Assembly: GCA_938084675.1 (NCBI GenBank)
Contig: CALKGM010000035.1
Location: 1 to 59,646 of the forward strand
From: Candidatus Poseidoniaceae archaeon
GTDB lineage: Archaea; Thermoplasmatota; Poseidoniia; Poseidoniales; Poseidoniaceae
DNA length: 59,646 nucleotides
Reading direction: 5' to 3'
Shown here: positions 44,570 to 52,270 of the stretch, one piece after another
How positions within the stretch are numbered: position 1 is the stretch's first letter
Layout of the letters: each line of letters opens with the position of its first letter
Translations under genes and position numbers: made by a program
The notes under the pieces: model-generated
Seen by the model: only the letters and a program-made list of their open reading frames with translations
The model's database searches: none
Told to the model about the DNA's origin: nothing

Positions 44570-46906
44570 ATGAGTTCACAGTGGAGGGGCATGCTTGGAA
44601 GCATTGTTGTGGTTCTCGCACCATCTCTTCTTCCGGGATGGGCGCTTTCTACGGTCCTGGATGGAAGCAGTGACCGCTTTCGAAAGGCTCTCCTTTCTCC
44701 TGCCTTAGGCCTCCTTCTCGTATTCGGCATCTCGGGTTTGCTCTTGTTGGCCAAAGTATGGTCACCTCTCGCCATGTTGTTGGCTCTAATCGGAGCAAAT
44801 CTAGTGGCTTGGAGCATATTGACAAACCGCAATGAGGTTTTTGCAAAACGAACACGATGGCAGATGTTGGAAGCAGCGATGCATGGGGAAATCAGCCAGG
44901 TGAACGACCCCTTGCTCAGCAAAGAGGCGGAGATTCAGCTGGAATTCCGAAGAGGGCGGAAACTGCCTCTCTACATCATTTCACTCGCCATAGCGAGTAC
45001 AGCTTTGCTTCCTCCGTTGATTCAACGTCTGCCTTTCGGCGTGGACTGGATTGGATTCGCCATGCTCACCCAACAGGTAGCTTTGGAGGGGAATCTCAGC
45101 CTACCTGGAACCAACGAAGGATTCTGGACTTATCCGCCTGCATTTCCTTCTCTTGCAGCCTGGATTTCTGTGACAACATCAACCGACGCAGCCACAGCAG
45201 TATTCCATCTCGGGCATTACAGTCTATTTGTCCTCCTCATCGGTTTGATGGGAGCATTCGACCGCCATGGTGCTGGTGCGTATGGAATGTTTGGAGTCGG
45301 TCTTGGCCTTGGGCTCTTCGCCAAAACATTTGACTCGGGATATCCAAGCGTTGCGAGTCAACTCGGATTGATCGTAGGCGTCCTTGTTTTGCTTCGTCCA
45401 ACGCAGCAACGACAGCGTCATCACACGTTGGGATTGATGATAGCACTCATTTGTGTTGGATTGATTCACCCCACAGGAGCGATTTATTTGGCCGCCCTCA
45501 TGCTCTGCCACGTATTGCATGGAATACAACTTGATGATGAGGACCACCAAGAACTGATGAGGAAGTTTGCCATCCTAGCATCGGGTTTTATCACGATAGG
45601 ATTCGCAATTGCCCTTCTCGTAATCGCGCCCCGATTGTTTGATGAAGCCGTATTTTCAGAATACGGATGGCAAGGCGGTAAGCCGATGCTGGTGTACAAT
45701 GGATTCTTGTTAATAGTGGCATTATTTGCAGGGTGGTCACTACGAAACACGCTCGAAGGAAGAATCGCCATCACATGGTTTGCTAGCCTCTGGCTGTTGA
45801 GCATGGTTCATTTGGTAGAAGGGTTGCAGCATATCCCAATTCTTTCGTTGTTATCGTATACCTTGTATTCAATGGCACTTCATGCGTTTCACGTTCCCTT
45901 GGCAGTCGTAGTCGTGTTGTGGTGGTCACCAACGACTCAACTGGTTGAACTACCCGAACGACCAAGACCAGTGTTCAAATCCATGCCAGCGCCACTTTCG
46001 GCATCCCTGATGGGCATACTCCTACTTGGGACAATTTTTGCACAAAGCGTCGCATTTGAACTGTCGGAACACGATGAATTGATTTCAGTAACACCGGGTG
46101 ACATCATGATTCGGGACGAGTTAAAAGGCCTTGAAAAAGGAGCAATATATACTGAAAATGTGCATTGGGGATACATTTGGAATGCGCCTGCCCAACTTGA
46201 ACCCACCAGCATTCCAACCCTTGGACTGGTTCATCTCGTGAGTAGCGAGCAAAGCAATGCAACTCGAGCCATCTTCATGGATAATGCCTCATATTTCCTC
46301 AAACATAACATGAGATATGCAATCACATCTCCGTTAGGAACGATGCAATGGACCTTGGCGGTATCCTCGCTTTGGTCGCCGTTAATACAACACAAGGGTG
46401 CTGTTGTTTGGTCATTCAACCCTGAAGGCGATAGTGAGGTGACTGAACTTAGGGCCGTTGGATTAGACGACTGCCAGAACTGCATCTCCCGTCTTGACCC
46501 GTGGCGAGAACACCGTTTCCGTGACCCATTGGACCTAGGTGACACCAGGCCATTCCTTGTGGAAGGAACGTCAAGTTCGATTTCAATCTCTCCACCAGCC
46601 GGGGATTTTGCTGAACTTTGTATCGTTTACGAATCCATCGGGAGGCCTGACAAAATGATCATAAGAACCGATGCTGGACAGCGACATAGTTTGCCGTTAT
46701 ACAGAGAAGCGGGATACAACCGCTATTGCATGGACCTTGAGGAGAACCAGTCCGTTCAAGAACTCAACATTGAATGGGGAAGTGATGGCCCCTCGACCTG
46801 GATCAATCCCCTTGGCCTTTCAGGGCGGGATAATGTCATGATTGACTCCACAGGAGTCCGCTTCCACTGGCTTGAATGGCATAGTGGCAAAGAGGAAATA
46901 CAATGA
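44570..46906 (+). CDS. Large multi-pass membrane protein with C-terminal exterior domain (GT-C-like)
   Basis: 778 aa. The first about 500 residues form roughly 12 hydrophobic helices with short loops; the last about 270 are a soluble, Asp/Ser-rich domain. That layout (multi-helix core plus extracellular lobe) is that of GT-C glycosyltransferases or oligosaccharyltransferases such as ArnT/AglB, but no DXD or WWDXG motif is apparent, so the label is tentative. The stop overlaps the start of a GT2 gene (ATGA), which supports a role in glycan assembly or polyprenyl-sugar use. Confidence 0.65.
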   Translation: MSSQWRGMLGSIVVVLAPSLLPGWALSTVLDGSSDRFRKALLSPALGLLLVFGISGLLLLAKVWSPLAMLLALIGANLVAWSILTNRNEVFAKRTRWQMLEAAMHGEISQVNDPLLSKEAEIQLEFRRGRKLPLYIISLAIASTALLPPLIQRLPFGVDWIGFAMLTQQVALEGNLSLPGTNEGFWTYPPAFPSLAAWISVTTSTDAATAVFHLGHYSLFVLLIGLMGAFDRHGAGAYGMFGVGLGLGLFAKTFDSGYPSVASQLGLIVGVLVLLRPTQQRQRHHTLGLMIALICVGLIHPTGAIYLAALMLCHVLHGIQLDDEDHQELMRKFAILASGFITIGFAIALLVIAPRLFDEAVFSEYGWQGGKPMLVYNGFLLIVALFAGWSLRNTLEGRIAITWFASLWLLSMVHLVEGLQHIPILSLLSYTLYSMALHAFHVPLAVVVVLWWSPTTQLVELPERPRPVFKSMPAPLSASLMGILLLGTIFAQSVAFELSEHDELISVTPGDIMIRDELKGLEKGAIYTENVHWGYIWNAPAQLEPTSIPTLGLVHLVSSEQSNATRAIFMDNASYFLKHNMRYAITSPLGTMQWTLAVSSLWSPLIQHKGAVVWSFNPEGDSEVTELRAVGLDDCQNCISRLDPWREHRFRDPLDLGDTRPFLVEGTSSSISISPPAGDFAELCIVYESIGRPDKMIIRTDAGQRHSLPLYREAGYNRYCMDLEENQSVQELNIEWGSDGPSTWINPLGLSGRDNVMIDSTGVRFHWLEWHSGKEEIQ

Positions 46907-47631
46907 GTGTGAACCAACCAGCACCCTCCATGAAACGCCTCGTTGTGCTCCTGCCGGTGCTCAATGAAGTGTTGGGCCTTGAATGGGTACTTGAGCGACT
47001 CCCCATACGGGAATTATACGAACAAGGGTTCGAAACTGCAGTGTTGGTTATGGACGGCCACAGCACCGATGGTACAAGCAATGTGGCGGAACAATTCGAT
47101 GTTCTTTTTATGGAGCAGGATGAAACAGGGAAGGGCATGGCAATCCGTCATGGATTTCGAGAAACACTAGCCATGGGGGCTGACGTCGTGGTCATGTTGG
47201 ACGCTGATGGCACCTACCGGCCTTCGGAAATGTTGAATCTGCTCAAAGGCCTTGACCATGCTGATGTCGTCATCGGAGACCGACTCAACGGTACAATATC
47301 TCCCGACGCCATGACACGATTTAATTTCGTAGGGAATCATCTCTTGACTTGGTTTGCTACCGCCCTTTATGGAGTTACGACCAACGATGTTTGTTCAGGA
47401 TATTGGGCAATTTCCAGAGAGGCATTAAAACGCTTGGTGCTCAATAGCGTCTCATTTGAGATTGAGGCAGAAATGTTTGCATCCATGATTCATCAAGGAC
47501 TTTCATTTCGCTATAAGCCGATCTCATATTCTGCTCGGATTGGAGAAGCAAAACTTGGCTCAACCGCAGATGGTTGGAAAATTCTCAGAAAATTAATCAC
47601 GCGTCGCATCTTCCCTAACCCACTTATGTGA
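46903..47631 (+). CDS. GT2 glycosyltransferase, dolichol-phosphate sugar synthase-like
   Basis: 242 aa, family 2 GT-A fold. It shows the N-terminal VLLPVLNEVLG, the substrate motif MDGHSTDGT, the metal motif MLDADGTYRP and the acceptor region DRLNGTISPDAM. It resembles the catalytic domain of dolichol-phosphate mannose/glucose synthases (DPM1) without a membrane tail. It shares a 4-bp ATGA overlap with the preceding membrane protein, so the two are coupled. It could load polyprenyl-phosphate with a hexose for surface glycosylation. Confidence 0.85.
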   Translation: MSVNQPAPSMKRLVVLLPVLNEVLGLEWVLERLPIRELYEQGFETAVLVMDGHSTDGTSNVAEQFDVLFMEQDETGKGMAIRHGFRETLAMGADVVVMLDADGTYRPSEMLNLLKGLDHADVVIGDRLNGTISPDAMTRFNFVGNHLLTWFATALYGVTTNDVCSGYWAISREALKRLVLNSVSFEIEAEMFASMIHQGLSFRYKPISYSARIGEAKLGSTADGWKILRKLITRRIFPNPLM

Positions 47632-47673
47632 ACCAAGCCAAGTCCTCAAAGACCAACACCATCTCGGCACTTC

Positions 47674-48732
47674 ATGGACCGTCTCAAAACCATTGTTTTG
47701 GGTGCTAGCGGCTTGGTCGCTCAAAGGTTACAGCAACGCCTTTTTCAACACCCCTGGTTTGAGTTGAGCGCGATTGCTGGAAGAAGTGAACGAAAAGGAG
47801 AACTTCTAGACAGCATCCAATGGAACTTGGATGAAAAAAGGCCGCCTTTTGACTCGATGATAATTGAAGACGTCTATGACGCAAATTTGCCTGAAAAGCT
47901 CTATGACGCAGGCATCCGAGTGGCTTTTTCCGCCCTCCCATCCGAACATGCCGTACATGTTGAGCCAATGTGGGCGGAATCAGGGATTACGGTATTTTCC
48001 AACGCATCATCTTACCGGCAAACCGAAGGTGTCCCTCTCGTCATTCCAGAGATTAACCGAGATATGCTGGCTCAACTCGGAGCGGTTGGACACCCCCTAG
48101 CATGTGCAACAAATTGCACGCTCTTACCCATCATCATGCCCCTTACGCCTCTTCACCGTGCATTTGGACTGAGTTCTTTTTCGGTACGAACCGAACAGGC
48201 CCTTTCCGGTGGAGGATACCGACTGCTGGACCACAGAGATGGAAATTCAGAACCCTTGAACCATGAAATTCCAGGAGAGGCTGAGAAAACAGAAGCAGAA
48301 TTCCGAAGAATACTCGGTTGGACCGGACCGGCTGACATTGTTTGCAAACGTGTGGACCGAAAAGATGGGCATTTCGTTGCAGTTACGGCTCAATTTGAGA
48401 CCGACATCACAACGAAAGACGTCCGACAATGCCTTGATGATTGGAACACGTTGAATGCCAACAAGCCACTACCAAGCGCACCATTATTGCCGATGATGAT
48501 TCAATCAAACCTTGATGTCAACGCCCATCTTTTTGGAGACGGCGTTACATTTGAAGATACGCCAGACCCTACCGTGAATCTCAAGACCGGAATGGCCATA
48601 ATTGTGGCCTCAATTGAGTGTTTGGATCCCCGTACTGTGTCGTTTGAAGCCTATTCGCACAACACCATCCGTGGGGCTGCAGGTGGCGTCGTCTACCTTG
48701 CAGAACTCGCCTACTCCATGCATATGTTGTGA
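47674..48732 (+). CDS. asd: Aspartate-semialdehyde dehydrogenase (archaeal type)
   Basis: 352 aa. NADP-dependent reduction of aspartyl phosphate to aspartate semialdehyde on the route to lysine, threonine and methionine. It has the N-terminal nucleotide motif LGASGLVAQ, the catalytic Cys148 in ATNCTLLP and the RTEQALSGGGY region followed by the conserved KTEAEF helix. The length and order match the archaeal/fungal Asd branch. It lies 42 bp after the GT2 gene. Confidence 0.92.
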   Translation: MDRLKTIVLGASGLVAQRLQQRLFQHPWFELSAIAGRSERKGELLDSIQWNLDEKRPPFDSMIIEDVYDANLPEKLYDAGIRVAFSALPSEHAVHVEPMWAESGITVFSNASSYRQTEGVPLVIPEINRDMLAQLGAVGHPLACATNCTLLPIIMPLTPLHRAFGLSSFSVRTEQALSGGGYRLLDHRDGNSEPLNHEIPGEAEKTEAEFRRILGWTGPADIVCKRVDRKDGHFVAVTAQFETDITTKDVRQCLDDWNTLNANKPLPSAPLLPMMIQSNLDVNAHLFGDGVTFEDTPDPTVNLKTGMAIIVASIECLDPRTVSFEAYSHNTIRGAAGGVVYLAELAYSMHML

Positions 48733-48752
48733 ACTGACACCAGTTAACCCGC

Positions 48753-49832
48753 ATGGCTAAAGGGTGGAACCGCTCCCTTTCACTCGGTGCGAGCATGGGT
48801 ATTACCGCAATGATTCCTGACACGACCATCGGCCAACTTACTCAGGAAGCGGGTAAGCGATGGGGCGAAATCTGGGATGTCAACGCTGCTCGCATGTGCA
48901 TCATGCTCCTCTGCCCCCGTAAGGAACGTAAAATGATGGAACTCCACGGGGATATGGTTGAGCATGGGCAACCGGTCATGGCTTCATTTCACCGACCACG
49001 AGCCGAAGCACCACTGCTTGAAGACCAAGGTTTTGACACCCGTGCAGCATCCTTCCAGTTTGTTGACCTTGCCACTGCAGACCTAGGATTATGGATGCAA
49101 CACTTGGTCACCAATGAAGGATGGCTACGAGGTTCAATCGAGATATCATCCGTTCCATTTTCGGTAGGATTGCCGACTCAACGACCTTTTGAGACCATCA
49201 AAACGTTGTACTTCAGACACCCCTCACTCCCACCTCTCGAACGCTACTTTCTTCCATTCCCACCGGACTCTCTCCCCGGCAAATGTTTTGTGAGTTTGCC
49301 CCGACGTGCTGCTGCAGAAATGGCAAGGCAGCAAGCAGAAGTGCTCGGCGTCGGAAGGCTCGAAAAACCAAAACCTGAGCCGAAACCTGAGCCTGTTCAA
49401 GAGCCAACGCCTTCTCCTGAGGCGGAAGTTGAGCCTCCGGCCCAACCAAAATCAGAAGATCTGTCCACAGAGGCTCCAGAAAAAATTGAACTCCCGAAGG
49501 CGGAACTCGCACCTTCAGTACCCCTGCCTCCGCCGGTTGCGCCAAGTCCTGCAATGGAACGTGCATCAACCGATGCTCCCACTCCCGTAGAGGGATCACC
49601 CGAGGAACTTGCACCGGTCAAACACGTTGAACTTCCAGAACCTGAACCGGAAGTAACCACCCAATCCGAATTGGAGATTGAACTGCGTGGATTCTTCCAA
49701 GAACTGATTGAAGCAGGTGTTGAACCGTCATCCTTCATGGACGACCACCGATGGGAAGATTTGAGCGAGCGTGCTCTTGCAGAAGGACTCGAGACATGGC
49801 CCATCTTGCTGGAAATGACCGCCATGGGCTGA
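48753..49832 (+). CDS. Conserved-looking protein with Pro/Glu-rich linker, function unknown
   Basis: 359 aa. Residues 1-190 are a compact globular region (ITAMIPDTTIGQL, ARMCIMLLCPRKERK, HRPRAEAPLLEDQGF), residues about 200-310 a Pro/Glu/Ala linker (PEPKPEPVQEP-type), and residues about 315-359 a small helical module (ELRGFFQELIEAGVEPSSF...WPILLEM). No signal peptide or membrane segment is seen. No family is recognised. It follows asd by 20 bp on the same strand. Confidence 0.72.
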   Translation: MAKGWNRSLSLGASMGITAMIPDTTIGQLTQEAGKRWGEIWDVNAARMCIMLLCPRKERKMMELHGDMVEHGQPVMASFHRPRAEAPLLEDQGFDTRAASFQFVDLATADLGLWMQHLVTNEGWLRGSIEISSVPFSVGLPTQRPFETIKTLYFRHPSLPPLERYFLPFPPDSLPGKCFVSLPRRAAAEMARQQAEVLGVGRLEKPKPEPKPEPVQEPTPSPEAEVEPPAQPKSEDLSTEAPEKIELPKAELAPSVPLPPPVAPSPAMERASTDAPTPVEGSPEELAPVKHVELPEPEPEVTTQSELEIELRGFFQELIEAGVEPSSFMDDHRWEDLSERALAEGLETWPILLEMTAMG

Positions 49833-49876
49833 TAAGGTTAAAATCTAAGAGACAAGAGGAAAGGTCGGGTTACGAC

Positions 49877-50068
49877 ATGGGATTCTGTATTAATTGCGGC
49901 CAACAACATGCTGATGGAACCCGTTTCTGCCGATTTTGTGGGAACCAACAACCCGGAGAGCCTCTGCTCCAGCGACTTCGTATCGAAGCACAACAAATTC
50001 ATGCTATGCGTTTGCAAATGCAAGCACAGCAGCAAAATAACCAGTATCAGCAGCAACCTCGCTGGTGA
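49877..50068 (+). CDS. Small double-Cys zinc-ribbon protein
   Basis: 63 aa. The N-terminal half is a zinc ribbon (FCINCGQQHADGTRFCRFCG), two CxxC pairs spaced by 11 residues; the C-terminal half is a Gln-rich helix (LQMQAQQQNNQYQQQ). ATG 49877 begins the ribbon directly. Such short zinc ribbons are common in archaea and often bind RNA polymerase or protein partners. It overlaps the METTL5-like gene's possible GTG start by 4 bp. Confidence 0.8.
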   Translation: MGFCINCGQQHADGTRFCRFCGNQQPGEPLLQRLRIEAQQIHAMRLQMQAQQQNNQYQQQPRW

Positions 50069-50073
50069 GGCGG

Positions 50074-50721
50074 ATGCGCCCCAAACACTTGGCCATCAAG
50101 TTGTCAAAACTTCAGCCACATCCCTGTTTGGATGTACAACTCGAACAGTACGCTACAGAAGGGGACCTTGCCTCCTATTGGATGTTAGCGGTTGACCAAC
50201 TCGACGAACTCGATGGGAAAACTGTCCTTGACCTTGGAGCAGGCAACGGAGTGTTGGGGATTGCGTGTCTTCTCCTTGGCGCAAAACACGTTCACTTTGT
50301 TGAGTGCGACGAAGATGCGCTTGAAGTGTTGCGAACGAATCTAGAATCATCGTCCAACGAAGAATCTTGGACGATACACCCCACACGAATAGGCACTGAT
50401 GATTGGACGGTTCCTGAAACTGACCTTATTGTCATGAATCCACCTTGGGGCGTCCAAATGGCGAGAGCTGACCGTCCGTTTATTGAGGCTGCCTTGAGTA
50501 CTCAATGTGCAGCAATTCATCTTCTTCATAGCCGTGGCTCCAAGCATATTGGCGGGATGGTTCGAGACGCTGGATGGAAGTATGAACACGTGATTGCAAC
50601 TACGTTCAGATTGCCTGCTCTCTACGGACATCATTCAAAGCGCTCAAGTGACACTGAGGTCCTCTGTTGGCGAATCCATCGACGAGGAGATGCCCGTTTG
50701 CCCACTGAAGAAGACCAGTAG
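50074..50721 (+). CDS. METTL5-like N6-adenine rRNA methyltransferase
   Basis: Rossmann-fold SAM methyltransferase, 215 aa. It opens LAIKLSKLQPHPCLDVQLEQY, as METTL5 proteins do, then LDLGAGNGVLGI (SAM binding), the acidic VECDEDALE motif and a catalytic motif NPPWGVQ. METTL5 family members use NPPF to methylate adenine in small-subunit rRNA; here Trp replaces Phe. GTG 50065 is the in-frame alternative start overlapping the zinc-ribbon stop. It is followed by the Csl4-RRM fusion, which adds an RNA context. Confidence 0.82.
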   Translation: MRPKHLAIKLSKLQPHPCLDVQLEQYATEGDLASYWMLAVDQLDELDGKTVLDLGAGNGVLGIACLLLGAKHVHFVECDEDALEVLRTNLESSSNEESWTIHPTRIGTDDWTVPETDLIVMNPPWGVQMARADRPFIEAALSTQCAAIHLLHSRGSKHIGGMVRDAGWKYEHVIATTFRLPALYGHHSKRSSDTEVLCWRIHRRGDARLPTEEDQ

Positions 50722-50795
50722 GACCGTAAGGGGGGTTGAAAAGGAGGGAGTCCCCGCCTTCAATTAGCGAAACGGCGTGCGACCCAACTCGGGCC

Positions 50796-52244
50796 ATGTC
50801 TGCTAAAGGAATGATAGACATGACGGCGAGCCTCGTCACCCCAGGAAGCATCATTGGCCAAGAAGGTCAACATACCACCGGTGAAGGTACAACACTTCAC
50901 GAAGGAAACATCATCGCAACCGTGATCGGTTCCGTCCGTATTGATGACGGCATGATTTCTGTTGGGGCTAGCAAAGCGATTATTGCGCCGAAAATTGGCG
51001 ATACTGTTCTTTGTGAAGTCACCAAACTTAACGAAAAGAACGGGGAAGCAATGATTCATGTCATCGAGGGCCAACAAGGCTCCATTCAACCTCAACACCT
51101 CTACGGGCAGTTCTACGTAACTGGGCTCGTGGACCGATTCATGCATCAAACATCAGATGCTTTGCGACGGAGAGATATTTGCCGCGCACTTGTCAAGGAA
51201 GTGACTCCTGTTGTCCGTTTGGATTTCCGTGAACGAAATGACTGCGGTGTTCTTCACGCAATTTGTCCTCCGTGTGGCGACACGTTAACCCTCCATCAAG
51301 ACGGAGACTGGAACATGCTTTGCCCTACCTGTGGCGCACAATCTTACAGAGCACTCGCCGATAATTACGGTGCTGGATGGGCAGAACTTGAACAAGGAGC
51401 AAGTTCCATGAACAACTCCGGAAAGCGCTGGGGCCCAGAAGCGGAAGCCATGTTTGCACGTGGACCTGCTGGCCGAGCGACCTTCATTGCAGCCGATGTC
51501 CGTGAAGATGGACGTGAGCGTACATACTTCCGTTTCGAAGGCATGGGTGGAGGCCGTGGAGGCCGACAAAAAGCAGCACCTGGGACTCGTCTGTTTGTGG
51601 GTGGACTTCCTCGTGAAGTTGGAACCGAACAACTGCGGGAACTCTTCGCAAAGCACGGCGAGATGACAGATTGTATCGTACTGGTTGATGATGCTGGTGC
51701 AAACCGTGGATTCGGATTCGTCACCTACGGCAGCAAGGCCATGGCCGATGCAGCCGCAGCAGCACTCGACGGACATCGAATCAACGGCCGACGCATTGGT
51801 GTTCGTGACGCGGACAGCGATGACAAAAAGAAGAAGAAAGGCGGACGAAGAGACCCTGAAGGGCTCAAACTCTACATTGGAAACCTTCCGTTTTCAGCAA
51901 CTCAAGAGCAACTTACCACGATGGTTGCTGCTCATGCGACGGTCAATGAAATCGTCATGGCCACCGACCCAGCCGGCAAATCCAAAGGATTTGGTTTTGC
52001 GTTCATCAAGGAAATGGATAAGGGAGAATCCGTAGTCAAGGCATTGAACGGAATGGAACTTGAAGGTCGGAAGATCAAAGTCGACATCGCCAAAGCCAAA
52101 GGCAGCGCTGGTGGAAAAGGTGGACGAGGCGCAAAATCAAGCGGTAACGAAGGTGGCAAGTCATCTCGTGAACTCCAAGCCATGCGTGAAGAGGGAGAAG
52201 GCGGAAAGAAGCGAAAGCGACGCTCTCGACCTAAGAAGGATTGA
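50796..52244 (+). CDS. Csl4-type exosome subunit fused to two RRM domains
   Basis: 482 aa from ATG 50796. Residues about 9-120 resemble Csl4: an N-terminal LVTPGSIIGQEGQHTTGEGT followed by an S1-like barrel. A zinc ribbon follows at Cys157, 160, 176 and 179. Then come two eukaryote-like RNA recognition motifs: RRM1 with RNP2 LFVGGL (266-271) and RNP1 RGFGFVTY (304-311), and RRM2 with RNP2 LYIGNL (359-364) and RNP1 KGFGFAFI (397-404). A lysine/glycine-rich basic tail closes it. Csl4 caps the archaeal RNA exosome; the RRMs would add sequence- or structure-selective RNA capture. Alternative ATGs at 50811 and 50820. Confidence 0.88.
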   Translation: MSAKGMIDMTASLVTPGSIIGQEGQHTTGEGTTLHEGNIIATVIGSVRIDDGMISVGASKAIIAPKIGDTVLCEVTKLNEKNGEAMIHVIEGQQGSIQPQHLYGQFYVTGLVDRFMHQTSDALRRRDICRALVKEVTPVVRLDFRERNDCGVLHAICPPCGDTLTLHQDGDWNMLCPTCGAQSYRALADNYGAGWAELEQGASSMNNSGKRWGPEAEAMFARGPAGRATFIAADVREDGRERTYFRFEGMGGGRGGRQKAAPGTRLFVGGLPREVGTEQLRELFAKHGEMTDCIVLVDDAGANRGFGFVTYGSKAMADAAAAALDGHRINGRRIGVRDADSDDKKKKKGGRRDPEGLKLYIGNLPFSATQEQLTTMVAAHATVNEIVMATDPAGKSKGFGFAFIKEMDKGESVVKALNGMELEGRKIKVDIAKAKGSAGGKGGRGAKSSGNEGGKSSRELQAMREEGEGGKKRKRRSRPKKD

Positions 52245-52270
52245 AGGTCAGTCTTCTGCCCACCTCAATC

